A stretch of DNA of 64,000 nucleotides, from NCBI GenBank assembly GCA_964569425.1, contig CAZMVD010000004.1, positions 22,754-86,753 of the forward strand, read 5' to 3'. The translations under genes were made by a program, and so were the position numbers. The notes below the pieces were generated by a model that made no database searches, was not told the DNA's origin, and saw only the letters and a program-made list of their open reading frames with translations. The number at the start of each line of letters is the position of its first letter. Positions within the stretch are counted from its first letter, which is position 1. This document shows positions 17,175 to 26,999 of the stretch, piece after piece. The stretch is from JACQXM01 sp964569425. Its GTDB lineage: Bacteria; Planctomycetota; Phycisphaerae; UBA1845.

Positions 17175-17309
17175 GGCTGGGTAACCTCCCTTGTCGCCCC
17201 GCCCCAGGCGACGCCCACCATCATAACCGGTTCGTGTCCAGTGCCCTACCCCGACCGTTGACGGGCTGCGTTTCGCCTTACGGGGGTTCGCGGGTATTCT
17301 GATAGGGAT

Positions 17310-18641
17310 ATGCCACTGCCGATCGTTGCCATTGTGGGCCGCCCCAACGTGGGCAAGAGCAGCCTGTTCAACTGCCTGACGCGGGCGCGGATCAGCATTG
17401 TGGATCCCACGGCCGGCGTGACGCGCGACCGCGTCAGCCATTTGTGCGAATTGGGTGACCGGTACATCGAGTTGGTGGATACCGGCGGCTGGGGCATTGT
17501 CGACCGCGATGACCTCAGCGAGGACGTCGAGCGGCAGATCCGCTTCGCCGTCGATCGCGCCGATCTGATCCTGTTCGTTGTGGACGCGCGCGAGGGCCTC
17601 GCGCCGCTGGACCGCGCCACCGCCGAAATGCTTCGCCCGCACGCCGATCGGGTGAAGCTCATCGTCAATAAAGTCGATGAGCCGAAATTGGAGGCGGGCA
17701 TCGGCGAGTTTCTCAAGCTCGGGTTCGGCGAGGCGCTGCCGGTCAGCGCCATCGACGGCGGCGGACGATCGGCACTGGTGCAACTCATCACCGATGCGCT
17801 GGCGGGTCGTGAGCGCGATGTCCCCGCCGATCCCACGATGAAGATCGCACTGGTCGGGAAGCGCAACGCCGGCAAGAGCACGTTCATCAACGCGCTGGCG
17901 GGCGAAGAACGGGTCATTGTGAGTGAGATTCCGGGCACCACCCGCGACAGCATCGACGTGCGCTTCGAAAAGGACGGCCGCGTGCTGGTGGCGATCGACA
18001 CGGCCGGGGTGCGCAAGAAGAACCGCATGGCCGACGACGTCGAGTTCTACGCGTTCACCCGCGCCACCCAGTCCGTGCGCCGCGCCGACGTCGTGCTGCT
18101 GCTGATCGACGCCGCGGAGCCCGTCGGCCAGGTGGACAAGCGGCTGGCCGCGCTCATTGCGGAAGAGTACAAGCCGTGCGTGATCGTGGTGAACAAGTGG
18201 GACCTGGCGAAGGGTCGCGCGGGCGTGGACGAATACGGAGACTATCTGGACAAGATACTGCCGGAGATCGATTTTGCCCCGGTGGCGTTCACGTCGGCTT
18301 CGGCAGGGCGCAACGTGCAGCCGACGATCGACCTCGCTACGGAGTTGTTCAAGCAATCCACCATGCGGGTCGGCACCGGGCGCCTCAACCAGGCGCTGCA
18401 GGAGGCGCTGTCACAAAACGCGCCGCGGAGCAAGCGCGGTCGACGGGCGCCGCGTTTCTACTATGCCACGCAGGTCGCGGCTCAGCCGCCGACCATTGTG
18501 GTGTTTGTGAATTCGCCGGAGCTGGTCACCACGGATTATGAGCGATTTCTGCACAACCGGCTGCGGGAACGATTGCCCTTCGAGGAAATTCCGATACGAT
18601 TGTGGTTCCGAGCGCGGCGGACGCGCGCGGTGATGCCGTAG
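17310..18641 (+). CDS. der: Ribosome-biogenesis GTPase Der (EngA)
   Basis: This 443-residue protein has two consecutive GTPase domains, the hallmark of Der. P-loops are GRPNVGKSS (about 10-18) and GKRNAGKST (about 182-190). Other G motifs are DTGG and DTAG (G3) and NKVD and NKWD (G4). A C-terminal KH-like domain (about 350-443) ends with the RLWFRARRTR segment. It assists 50S subunit assembly. TATTCT lies 9 bases before the ATG with AGGGA in between, so the start could be leaderless or use that short site. It precedes a zinc-ribbon gene on the same strand. Confidence 0.97.
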   Translation: MPLPIVAIVGRPNVGKSSLFNCLTRARISIVDPTAGVTRDRVSHLCELGDRYIELVDTGGWGIVDRDDLSEDVERQIRFAVDRADLILFVVDAREGLAPLDRATAEMLRPHADRVKLIVNKVDEPKLEAGIGEFLKLGFGEALPVSAIDGGGRSALVQLITDALAGRERDVPADPTMKIALVGKRNAGKSTFINALAGEERVIVSEIPGTTRDSIDVRFEKDGRVLVAIDTAGVRKKNRMADDVEFYAFTRATQSVRRADVVLLLIDAAEPVGQVDKRLAALIAEEYKPCVIVVNKWDLAKGRAGVDEYGDYLDKILPEIDFAPVAFTSASAGRNVQPTIDLATELFKQSTMRVGTGRLNQALQEALSQNAPRSKRGRRAPRFYYATQVAAQPPTIVVFVNSPELVTTDYERFLHNRLRERLPFEEIPIRLWFRARRTRAVMP

Positions 18642-18706
18642 GCCGTTTTGGGGGTTTGCCGGCCCGTCACACCGTTCGCCCGGACCCGCGCTGCCAGGAG
18701 ACGACC

Positions 18707-19243
18707 ATGTCCATCGAACTGCATTGCCCCAAGTGCGGAAAGCTGATTCGCGCTCCGGAAAGCGCGGGCGGCAAGCACGGAAAGTGCCCCAACTGCTCGG
18801 CCAGCGTGTATGTGCCCATGCCCCCGGCCGAGGACGACATCATTCCCATCGCGCCGCTCGATGAAGACGAAGAGCGCCGTGCCGACGAGGAGCGCCGCCA
18901 GGCGCTGCGCTACGCGGCCACGCTGGAGAAGGCGACCGACATTCCGGGCGAGAAGCCGTCACGGGGGCGCGACGCCGGGGCGGCCGGCGCCGCCCGTCGC
19001 CCCGCGGAAACCCCCGGCGAAGTGATTAACCTCGCAGAGGAGGTCGAGCGCTTCATTCTGGCGATGCGCGACTCGAAGCTTGACGAGGCGGATTCCGCAG
19101 CCGCGCGGCTGAACCGGTCGGGGTCGCGGGCGCGGGACTACGTCGAGGGGCTCATGCTCGATGAAATCCCGCCCAAGATCGGCAACATCCCGCCGCCCCT
19201 GGTTCAGGGTTTTCTCAAGACGTTGCTGGCGCGGCTGGGCTAG
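18707..19243 (+). CDS. Zinc-ribbon protein of unknown function
   Basis: The product has 178 residues starting at MSIELHC, with CAGGAG 7 bases upstream; an upstream in-frame ATG overlaps der and is not used. The N-terminus holds a zinc ribbon, CPKCGK at 7-12 and CPNCSA about 18 residues later (CxxC-x17-CxxC). A proline-rich linker and a charged helical region follow; the C-terminal part (about 115-178) is predicted helical with no known motif. Such zinc-ribbon-plus-helix proteins are common in Planctomycetota; function unknown. Confidence 0.8.
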   Translation: MSIELHCPKCGKLIRAPESAGGKHGKCPNCSASVYVPMPPAEDDIIPIAPLDEDEERRADEERRQALRYAATLEKATDIPGEKPSRGRDAGAAGAARRPAETPGEVINLAEEVERFILAMRDSKLDEADSAAARLNRSGSRARDYVEGLMLDEIPPKIGNIPPPLVQGFLKTLLARLG

Positions 19244-19353
19244 CGGACCATAACGATACTCAGTCGTTCATAACCTTTGCCGAGGTTACCCGTCGAAACG
19301 TGTACCCGAGATGGGTTCGGTGTCTCGTCGAGCGGAGTCTCGAGGGGTATGGT

Positions 19354-20313
19354 ATGCGCATGGCAGGGGCGGAGTTTCAACACGGAAGACGACGAACCCG
19401 GGTCACGGCAGAGGTCATCGCAACGGCGTGTGTGCTGCTCGGCATGGCCGGATGTTCGCCGGATGGGGGGGACTCCCGTCAGGTTGTCGGCCTGTTCGGC
19501 CAGCTCGGATTGGGGCCCGGCTGTTTCAGCTATCCGCGCGCCATTTCGTACGATCCCACGGGGTCGGTGCTGGTGGTGGACAAGTCCGGGCGTATTCAGC
19601 GTTTCGATGCCGAAGGCGAATGGCTGGCCTCGTGGAGGGTTCCGGAAACGGCGTTCGGCAAGCCCGTGGGGCTGGCGGTGCATCCCGACGGGCGGGTGCT
19701 GGTGGCGGATACGCATTATCACCGGGTACTGATCTACGACCGCGAGGGGCAACTCGCGGGCACTTTCGGAAGCGAGGGACTGGGTGATGGCGCGTTTCAA
19801 CTGACCACCGACGTGGCGGTGGACGCGGAAGGGTACCTGTACGTCAGCGAGTACTACGACCAGAACCGCATTACCAAGTGGTCGGCGGACCTGCGATTCG
19901 TACAGGCGATGGGGGAGGGTCCGGTGGGGGGGGTGGAGTTGAACCGCCCGACCGGCCTGGTGATCGATGACGAGCAGACGCTGTGGGTGGCGGATGCGTG
20001 CAATCATCGCGTGGTGCGCTTCAGTCGATCGGGTGAGTTCCTGAGCACGTTCGGTCGGATGGGGCGGGAGCCGGGCGAGTTGCGCTATCCATATGACATC
20101 AGTCTGTCACCTGAAGGGACGCTGCTGGTGTGCGAATACGGCGGCGATCGATTGCAATGGTTTGACAAAAGCGGGCGTTCGCTCGGCACCTGGGGCCGCA
20201 GCGGGCGAAAACCCGGTGAACTGTCGGGGCCGTGGGGTGCAGTCTACGGGCCGCGCGGGCGGATTTACGTCGTGGACTCCATGAACAGCCGCATTCAGAT
20301 TGTGCAACCATGA
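19354..20313 (+). CDS. NHL-repeat lipoprotein
   Basis: The product has 319 residues with a lipoprotein-type signal (lipobox LGMAGC, about residues 30-35). The mature part is an NHL beta-propeller with repeats of the type F-x-Y-P-x-x-I and VxVADxxxHRVxxF, for example LVADTHYHRVLIYD, LWVADACNHRVVRF and IYVVDSMNSRIQIV. Such propellers are surface or periplasmic scaffolds. The ATG at 19354 has GAGGGG 6 bases upstream. The stop overlaps the next start (ATGA), so it is co-translated with the VWA protein gene. Confidence 0.85.
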   Translation: MRMAGAEFQHGRRRTRVTAEVIATACVLLGMAGCSPDGGDSRQVVGLFGQLGLGPGCFSYPRAISYDPTGSVLVVDKSGRIQRFDAEGEWLASWRVPETAFGKPVGLAVHPDGRVLVADTHYHRVLIYDREGQLAGTFGSEGLGDGAFQLTTDVAVDAEGYLYVSEYYDQNRITKWSADLRFVQAMGEGPVGGVELNRPTGLVIDDEQTLWVADACNHRVVRFSRSGEFLSTFGRMGREPGELRYPYDISLSPEGTLLVCEYGGDRLQWFDKSGRSLGTWGRSGRKPGELSGPWGAVYGPRGRIYVVDSMNSRIQIVQP

Positions 20314-23300
20314 TGGCATTGGGCTGGGCACTGCCGTTCGACTTCGCCGAGCCGCGGTGGCTGTGGCTGTGCCTGCTCATCCCGGTTTTGGTCGTCGCGT
20401 CGCTGCGCAGCCTGGCGGGATTGCAGCCCTTGCGGCGAGGGATGGCGGTGGCAGCACGCAGTGTGCTCATCGTGCTGCTGGCCTGTTGCCTGGGCGGTGT
20501 GGAGCATGTGCGCCGCAACAACGACCTGACCGTGATCTACCTGATGGATCGTTCGTACAGCGTTCAAGGTCTGCAGGATGCGCAGGAATCGTTCATTCGC
20601 GAGTCCACTCGTTCCATGCCCGCAGACGACCGCGTAGGTCTTATCGACTTTGCGCGCCATGCCTACCTCCAGCAGTTGCCCATGCGCGGGGGCTATTTTC
20701 TTCCTCCCGGGCGGCTGCCGCCCATGGCCAACGTGGACCGCACGGATATCGCCGCGGCGTTGCGTCTGGCGATGGCCATGTTTCCGCACGATACCGCCAA
20801 GCGGATCGTGCTGATGTCCGACGGCAACGACAACATGGGCGACGTGCTTGCCGAGGCGCGCCGTGCCAAGGCCGACGGCATCCCCATCGACGTGGTGCCG
20901 TTATGGTACGAGCACCGCAACGAGGTTTACGTGGAGCGGCTCATCGCTCCCACTCATGCCGAGCCGGGCGAGCAGGTTCCGCTGCGCATTGTCCTTAACA
21001 CGCAGCGACCGGTGTCAGGCGTGCTTTCGATCTACCGCAATGGGGAACTCGTGGACCTGGCGCCGGACGATCGTCGCGTCCACCTGCGCCCCGGCAGTAA
21101 TACCTTTTTCCTGAAGCTGCCGTTGCGCAACATGACCACTCAGGCCTTCGAGGCGGTGTTCCAGCCCGACGATGACAGCCTCGACGGCATCGCTTTGAAC
21201 AACCGCGCCCGCGCCTTCACCTTTGTGGCCGGGGGCAGCCGGGCGCTGCTGGTTACTGCCCATGCCGGCGACGACCTGGCGCTGGCGGAGGCTCTGCAGA
21301 GCGAAAACGTGATTGTGGACATGGTGTCGATCGACCAGCTCGGGGCGTTCGAACTGGCCGACATGCTCAGTTACGCGAGCATCATCCTGTCCAACATACC
21401 TGCGGCGGCGTTTACCGACGATCAGCACCGCTCGCTGGCCGCGTATGTGAAAGACACGGGGAGCGGACTCATCATGACCGGGGGGGACGAGGGGTTCGGC
21501 GCCGGCGGATGGATCGGCAGTCCGGTGGAAGCGGTCATGCCGGTGTCGTTCGAGATCAAGCACAAGCGGGTTATTCCGAGAGGGGCGCTGGTGCTCATCA
21601 TGCACAGTTGCGAGATTCCCCGCGGCAACTACTGGGCCAAGGAAATGGCCAAGAAAAGCGCCGACACGATCAGCTCGCAGGATTATTTCGGCGTGCTCGC
21701 GTACGGTTATTCGCCGCCGGGGGAGAACTGGGAGGTACCGCTGGATCTTAACACCAACCGCGCGGCGGTGAAGGCCAAGATCGACCGCATGCAAGTCGGC
21801 GACATGCCTGATTTCGGGTCCACCCTGCAGATGGCCTATCGGGAGTTGACGGCCGGGCGCGGCAAGGACGCGGCGCAGAAGCACGTGATCATTCTTAGTG
21901 ACGGCGATGCGTCACCCCCGGCGCTCAAACTGTTGGACGATTACACGGCGGCGAAAATTACGGTGAGCACCATCGGAATCGGCTGGGGGGCTCACGTGAT
22001 GGAGGGCACCATGCGGCACATTTCCGAGAGGACCGGCGGCAAGTACTACGCGGCCCGAAACCCCAGGCAGCTCCCGCAGATCTTCACCAAGGAATCCAAA
22101 GTGGTTCGTCGACCGCTGATCATCGAGGAACCGTTCGTGCCTCGGGTTGCTCAGGCCCACAGCGCACTGCTCGCCGGGATCGACGTGGGCGAGACGTTGC
22201 CGCCGCTCGGCGGCATGGTGCTCACCTCACCCAAGCAGAGCCCCAATGTACTCATGCCGCTGGTGCGTTCCACCGACGACGGCGCCGATCCGGTGCTTGC
22301 CCATTGGCAATACGAACTGGGCAAGACCGTGGCGTTTGCCGGGGGCTACTGGCCGCGCTGGGGCGAAGCCTGGACCCGCTGGCCGAAGTTTGCGAAGTTC
22401 TGGGCACAGGTGGTCCGCTGGACCATGCGACAGGAATCGCCGGCCAACTTCGACACCTACACGAAGGTAGAGGGCCAGCAGGGCCGCATCGTGATCGACG
22501 CCCTGGACAAGAACGCCGCCTACCTCAACAACCTGGTGCAGCGCGCCCGCGTGGTGGGACCGGACAACGAGGAAATACCCTTGCAGTTCCGGCAGACGGG
22601 GCCCGGGAAATACGAGGCCACCTTCGACGCGGAAAAGGCCGGCCAATACCTGGCCACCGTGCAGATTTTCGACGGGGGGAGAAATCTGGGGACGCTGCGC
22701 ACCGGGCTGGCGGTGCCCTTCTCGCCCGAGTATCGCGACCTGCGCCCCAACGAGGGAATGCTGCGGCAGATTGCGGAGATATCGGGCGGGCGCTGGCTGG
22801 ACCTGCCCCCGCAGCAGGCGGACGTGTTTCGCCACGATCTTCCGCCGACCGAATCGCGCCGGCCGGCGTGGGATTGGGTGCTCGCCTGGCTGGTGCTCCC
22901 GGCATTCCTGCTTGACGTGGCCGTCCGCCGGCTGGCGAGCATGTTAGCGCTGTCGATCGTGGTCGAGGTGGTGCTGCTGGTGGTGCTGCTGATCGGGTGC
23001 GACGTGCGGTCCAGCGGCTGGTGGGGCATTCTCGGGGCGTTCGTATTCGCCGAGGTGATCGGATGGACGATGCGCGCCCGCTACATCCGTCCGCTGTTTG
23101 AATATCTGACGCACGGTGCGACGGCCCTGGCGCAGGCCGGGGAACGCAGCGCGGTGGCTTTGGACAAGCTCAAGACCACACGCGAGAAGGTGCGCGAAGG
23201 AACTCGCGGCGGTGACGACGAAGGCACCAGAGATCCTGGCGCCGCCGACGGCGCTGCGGTCCGCGCGGCGCGGCGCTTTGACGCCGGGGAACAGGTGGCG

Positions 23301-23486
23301 CCGGGCAGCGGCGTTTCATTGGAGGATTCGCTGGGGGCGGCCGGGGCGCGCGAGAGTGAATCGCAGGGTCCATCTCGCCGACCGCCTGTCGGCCTCCCCA
23401 AGCAGGCCGATGAAGAAACCACCTCGCGCCTGCTGCGTGCCAAACGCCGCGCCCAGCGAGATCGGGAAGACCAGGGCGACAGGTGA
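20310..23486 (+). CDS. Membrane VWA protein with glutamine-amidotransferase-like insert (BatA/ORF-like)
   Basis: The product has 1058 residues. Two membrane helices (about 17-33 and 47-64) precede a VWA domain with an intact MIDAS, D80-x-S-x-S84, and the T/D loops (VDRTDIAAALRLA, MSDGNDN). A class-I glutamine-amidotransferase-like Rossmann region follows (about 305-440: ALLVTAHAGDDLALAEAL, GLIMTGGDEGFGAGGW), then a second VWA-like domain whose MIDAS is degenerate (LIMHSCEIP in place of DxSxS). Further helices lie at about 850-920 and the C-terminus is charged. It overlaps the NHL gene by 4 bases and precedes a MoxR ATPase, its usual partner. The likely role is envelope or metal-dependent complex assembly. 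Confidence 0.85.
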   Translation: MMALGWALPFDFAEPRWLWLCLLIPVLVVASLRSLAGLQPLRRGMAVAARSVLIVLLACCLGGVEHVRRNNDLTVIYLMDRSYSVQGLQDAQESFIRESTRSMPADDRVGLIDFARHAYLQQLPMRGGYFLPPGRLPPMANVDRTDIAAALRLAMAMFPHDTAKRIVLMSDGNDNMGDVLAEARRAKADGIPIDVVPLWYEHRNEVYVERLIAPTHAEPGEQVPLRIVLNTQRPVSGVLSIYRNGELVDLAPDDRRVHLRPGSNTFFLKLPLRNMTTQAFEAVFQPDDDSLDGIALNNRARAFTFVAGGSRALLVTAHAGDDLALAEALQSENVIVDMVSIDQLGAFELADMLSYASIILSNIPAAAFTDDQHRSLAAYVKDTGSGLIMTGGDEGFGAGGWIGSPVEAVMPVSFEIKHKRVIPRGALVLIMHSCEIPRGNYWAKEMAKKSADTISSQDYFGVLAYGYSPPGENWEVPLDLNTNRAAVKAKIDRMQVGDMPDFGSTLQMAYRELTAGRGKDAAQKHVIILSDGDASPPALKLLDDYTAAKITVSTIGIGWGAHVMEGTMRHISERTGGKYYAARNPRQLPQIFTKESKVVRRPLIIEEPFVPRVAQAHSALLAGIDVGETLPPLGGMVLTSPKQSPNVLMPLVRSTDDGADPVLAHWQYELGKTVAFAGGYWPRWGEAWTRWPKFAKFWAQVVRWTMRQESPANFDTYTKVEGQQGRIVIDALDKNAAYLNNLVQRARVVGPDNEEIPLQFRQTGPGKYEATFDAEKAGQYLATVQIFDGGRNLGTLRTGLAVPFSPEYRDLRPNEGMLRQIAEISGGRWLDLPPQQADVFRHDLPPTESRRPAWDWVLAWLVLPAFLLDVAVRRLASMLALSIVVEVVLLVVLLIGCDVRSSGWWGILGAFVFAEVIGWTMRARYIRPLFEYLTHGATALAQAGERSAVALDKLKTTREKVREGTRGGDDEGTRDPGAADGAAVRAARRFDAGEQVAPGSGVSLEDSLGAAGARESESQGPSRRPPVGLPKQADEETTSRLLRAKRRAQRDREDQGDR

Positions 23487-23570
23487 AGTTGCAGACTCGA
23501 ACGCGAGTGATATTGCGGTTGGACCGGCCGGCCTGAAAGCCCGCCGCCACGCGAGAGAAAGGAAAGACCC

Positions 23571-24587
23571 ATGGCTACGACCGTTGATCCCGCCATTCAA
23601 AAGGCCACCGAAGAATTTCGTCACAAGTTCAAAACGCTTCGCGACGAGATTGGCAAGGCCATCGTCGGTCATGCAGAAGTGATCGACGGCGTACTTACGG
23701 CGCTGTTCGTCGGCGGGCACGTGCTGCTCGAAGGCGTGCCCGGACTGGGCAAGACTTACCTGATCCGCACGTTGGCGCAGGCGCTCGATCTTCAGTTCTC
23801 GCGCATCCAGTTCACGCCCGACCTGATGCCCGCGGACATCATCGGCACGACGATCATCTCCGAGGACCCCGCCAGCGGAAAGCGTTCCTTCGAGTTTCAG
23901 CGCGGGCCGCTCTTCGCCCAGATCGTCCTCGCCGACGAAATCAACCGTGCCACGCCCAAGACTCAGTCAGCGCTGCTCGAAGCGATGCAGGAGCACACCA
24001 TCACCGTCGGCGGAACCCGACACGCGCTGGAAGAGCCATTTTTCGTTATGGCCACCCAGAACCCCATCGAACAGGAAGGCACCTACCCGCTGCCCGAGGC
24101 GCAGCTCGACCGCTTCATGTTCAAGCTGGTGGTCAACTACTCCAGCCGGGAGGAACTCAAGACTATCCTGGAGCGCACCACCACCGGCTATCAGCCGCAG
24201 ATCAACAAAGTCATGCGCGGCGCGGACATCCTGGGCACCCAGCAGTTGGTTCGCCGCGTGGTCATGGCTCCGCACGTGGAAGACTACGCCATTCGCACGG
24301 CCATGGCCTCGCACCCCGGCGGGCCGCACGCGCTGGACATCACCAACAAATATGTCCGCTGGGGCGTCAGCCCGCGTGCGGTGCAGGCGCTGGCGCTCTC
24401 CGCCAAGCTCCACGCGCTGCTCGACGGGCGCTTCAACGCCAGCTTCAGCGACGTCAAGAAAATGTACCTGCCGGCCATGCGCCACCGCGTGATCCTCAAC
24501 TTTGAGGGCGAAGCCGAGGGCATCAGCACCGATGACGTGCTGCGCGAGATTCTCGATAAGACCCCGACCATGGCCGAGGCGGCGTAG
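23571..24587 (+). CDS. MoxR-family AAA+ ATPase
   Basis: The product has 338 residues. Walker A is GVPGLGKTY (about 53-61), Walker B LADEINRA (about 120-127), sensor 1 ATQNPIEQEGTYPLPEAQLDRF (about 160-181), all typical of MoxR. The start has GAAAGGAAAG 6-7 bases upstream. MoxR ATPases act as chaperones for VWA-domain proteins, and one lies immediately upstream in the same direction, 84 bases away. Confidence 0.97.
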   Translation: MATTVDPAIQKATEEFRHKFKTLRDEIGKAIVGHAEVIDGVLTALFVGGHVLLEGVPGLGKTYLIRTLAQALDLQFSRIQFTPDLMPADIIGTTIISEDPASGKRSFEFQRGPLFAQIVLADEINRATPKTQSALLEAMQEHTITVGGTRHALEEPFFVMATQNPIEQEGTYPLPEAQLDRFMFKLVVNYSSREELKTILERTTTGYQPQINKVMRGADILGTQQLVRRVVMAPHVEDYAIRTAMASHPGGPHALDITNKYVRWGVSPRAVQALALSAKLHALLDGRFNASFSDVKKMYLPAMRHRVILNFEGEAEGISTDDVLREILDKTPTMAEAA

Positions 24588-24709
24588 GGGGGGGAATGCG
24601 TAATGGTGAATGCGGAGTATGGTTCGCAGCGGTGCCGGCGAAGTTGAACCAGGCTCGGGTCGGAGCGCCGTTGGAACACGACGATGAGTCGATGATGCTC
24701 TGATGCTTC

Positions 24710-25141
24710 CTACGGTCCCGTGAATCCCGCTTGCAGCGCGGCGAAGTCGAGCATGTCCACCGTGCCGCTGCGGTCCACGTCGAAGCACGAACAATCTGCC
24801 GGCGGCGGTCCCAGATCGGGCCCGGTGAGGCAGAGTTCGAACAGTGAATGGTCGGCCAGTGCCACCAGCCCGTCCTCGTCGCAGTCGGCGGGCGGGGTCT
24901 GAAACCAGAAGCCGCCAGTCATCTCGAATGGCCCGCCTACCATGTCGCCCGCATCCGGTTGGCCGATGGTGCCGGAAAGCTCGAACACGCCGTCGGCACT
25001 GGCGCTGCGCATGGCGCCGCCGCCGTCGATGGTGGAGCGCGTAATCTCCCACTGCTGAGCGATCGCCGTGACGCCCGCCGTCGCTGCGCACGCCGCAACA
25101 ACGTTCAGTACGGTCGCTGGCCTGAAAAATCGCCTTGCCAT
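24710..25141 (-). CDS. Secreted dockerin-like protein, small
   Basis: The product has 143 residues. AGGAGG lies 6 bases before the chosen ATG. A signal peptide (about 1-30) precedes a segment (QQWEITRSTIDGGG, FEMTGGFWFQ) that resembles the common planctomycete secreted-protein ending, then two dockerin-like Asp loops (DCDEDGLVALADH and DVDRSGTVDMLDF). It is probably a secreted, calcium-binding protein of unknown role. It lies downstream of the secreted-protein cluster and on the same strand. Confidence 0.75.
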   Translation of the reverse strand: MARRFFRPATVLNVVAACAATAGVTAIAQQWEITRSTIDGGGAMRSASADGVFELSGTIGQPDAGDMVGGPFEMTGGFWFQTPPADCDEDGLVALADHSLFELCLTGPDLGPPPADCSCFDVDRSGTVDMLDFAALQAGFTGP

Positions 25142-25242
25142 CCGGTTCCTCCTTTGTTTTTGCCGCACCGGCGTCAGCCCTCGGCGAAGACCAGAGCGAT
25201 CGGCACGGTGCGGCATCATCAACCTCCGGCGCTCGTGGACCG

Positions 25243-26742
25243 CTACGGTCGCACCACACGGTACAGGACCGGCCCGGTCGAATTCGTGTTCGTAATCCCC
25301 AACAGGTACATATGGTCGCCTTCGAACGCGATGCCCACCCAGGTGGCCACGTCTTCGTCGGGGACTTCAAACGTCTCGACGACGCGGCCGGTTCCCGGAT
25401 TGATGCGGGCCACCGATCGGGTGGCCATGGTGACAAAACCCCACAAGTCAGTCCCATCGAAAGCCAGGCCGCGAACTTCGCGGTTGAAGTCGATCGCCTG
25501 ATCGAGGACGTCGGGCTCGGCGTTGGAATCGACGATCAGGAAAACGAACCGCCCGCCGTTGGCCTGGCCGAAGCCGTGCAACCACAGGCGGTTGGTGGTC
25601 GGGACAAAAGCCGCCGCGCGGATGGTGATCTGGCGGCTGAGGTCGTTGGCGGTGTGGATGGTGTCGAACACCGTGGTGAGGTTGGAGCGAGAGATATCCG
25701 GGCTGCCGCCGCAGGCGCAGTGATGCCAGAAGTGCGGCGGGATCGCAACCGACTGGGTGGTCTGAATTAAACGACTGTTGGTCGGTGCGAGCGGAGCGAT
25801 GATCGCGTCGGTCGCGAGATCAAACACCTCAATCTGGTTGTTGGTCGAGTTGTACACCAGGTCGCCATTGAACAGCACCAGGCCGGAGAAGAACGACGGT
25901 ACGGGGATGTTCGTAAACAGCTCCACGACCTGCAGCGCGCCGCAACTCACGTCTGCCGGCAGGGCATCCTCGCGCGAAAACAACGCGATGTTGCCCGCGC
26001 CGTCCGCCAGGCCCAGGAAATCGCCGTCGATCACCACGGTGGGGAAGATGTTCGTTCGCTCGGGGTGCAAGCGCAGTGACCGTTCGCGGACGAAGTCGAT
26101 GAGCAGCGTGTCGTTGTTGTAAAAGAGGTAGAGTATTCGCACGCAGTCGTTGGTCCCGGTCAATAGGTCGCGGAAGAACACGCGGCCCATGCCGCCGTCG
26201 TCCAGGACCATTCCGGTGACTTCGAGATTGGCGTCAAAGTTGGGCAGCATGATGCCGGACCGAAGCTGCCACGTGCCACGAATCGGCCCGGACGACGACG
26301 GTCCGCCGATGGTGGCGGCACGCACCGCGTGCAGTGCAAAGGGCACCGGCGTCAGCGACTGGCGCGGGCTGAGCGCCGTCAAGGGGCCGCCGGTGGGGTG
26401 CGCCACCTCGATCTGCAACCAGCGGGCGCTACCGTCGAAAGCGGCGGTGCCGAAATCCAGCAGGACGGTGAACAGGCCGTTAACCACCGTAACGGGCGGG
26501 TTCCCCGCGCTTCCATCAAAGTTGACCGGCGAGCCGATCTGAGTGCCGCCGACCGGAGCGTCCCACAGCGTGAACCGGAACCGGCAGGTGTCACTCACCG
26601 CGACGCTGTTCCACTTTAGCTGTCCTTGATAGGAAAACGCCGTGTTGACCGGCTGCCCAGCCTCGACGACCGCGCCCACCGGCGCGAGCATGAGAGACAC
26701 CCATACGATCCTCGTTACCCTTCCGGTTCGAATTGTCTTCAC
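25243..26742 (-). CDS. Secreted protein of the F-[ST]-Y-Q-x-Q-L family, member 1
   Basis: The product has 499 residues from a GTG start, chosen because AAGGAG sits 7 bases upstream. A signal peptide (about 1-29) is followed by the family's conserved N-terminal domain: AFSYQGQLKWN, VNGLFTVLLDFG, ARWLQIEV, LSPRQSLTPVPFALHA. The rest (about 145-499) may be a beta-propeller-like fold with repeats of the form VFDLATDAII, GLAFDGTDLWGFV and GIAFEGDHMYLLG. Function unknown; the family is secreted and often multi-copy in planctomycetes. Three related pieces follow upstream on the same strand. Confidence 0.75.
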   Translation of the reverse strand: MKTIRTGRVTRIVWVSLMLAPVGAVVEAGQPVNTAFSYQGQLKWNSVAVSDTCRFRFTLWDAPVGGTQIGSPVNFDGSAGNPPVTVVNGLFTVLLDFGTAAFDGSARWLQIEVAHPTGGPLTALSPRQSLTPVPFALHAVRAATIGGPSSSGPIRGTWQLRSGIMLPNFDANLEVTGMVLDDGGMGRVFFRDLLTGTNDCVRILYLFYNNDTLLIDFVRERSLRLHPERTNIFPTVVIDGDFLGLADGAGNIALFSREDALPADVSCGALQVVELFTNIPVPSFFSGLVLFNGDLVYNSTNNQIEVFDLATDAIIAPLAPTNSRLIQTTQSVAIPPHFWHHCACGGSPDISRSNLTTVFDTIHTANDLSRQITIRAAAFVPTTNRLWLHGFGQANGGRFVFLIVDSNAEPDVLDQAIDFNREVRGLAFDGTDLWGFVTMATRSVARINPGTGRVVETFEVPDEDVATWVGIAFEGDHMYLLGITNTNSTGPVLYRVVRP

Positions 26743-26827
26743 TTCCGTTCTCCTTGATGGAGGTTTACGGTCGGTCCCGCCGCAAGGGTACGAAGTTGGC
26801 TCGGGCATTCAGCAGAACCCCATGCCG

Positions 26828-26941
26828 CTATAGCTGATCCTGGTAGGTGAACCCTGACCCTAACGGCGCATCGGCCCCGCAAACAAGGGCCACGGACGTT
26901 CCAGCGATCAAGATTCCCGGTTTTTTCTTATGTGTTCTCAT
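26828..26941 (-). pseudogene. Decayed remnant of the F-[ST]-Y-Q-x-Q-L family: signal peptide plus first motif
   Basis: A 37-residue open frame with GGAGA upstream encodes a basic start, a hydrophobic signal-like run (GILIAGTSVALVCGA) and then GSGFTYQDQL, ending at an in-frame TAG exactly where the family's conserved domain should continue. It reads as the 5' end of a fourth family member truncated by a stop and lost downstream sequence. A tiny functional peptide cannot be excluded. Confidence 0.5.
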
Positions 26942-26999
26942 CTTCTGTTTCTCCGTTACAGAACCCTTGTTCCAATCTGTAAAATCTCCGCTTTGGGCG

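Noticed and set aside
16863..18356. Long minus-strand open frame antisense to der
   Set aside because: Only its last 103 codons, from the ATG with a ribosome site, match a known family (MTH1187); the rest is a shadow of der.
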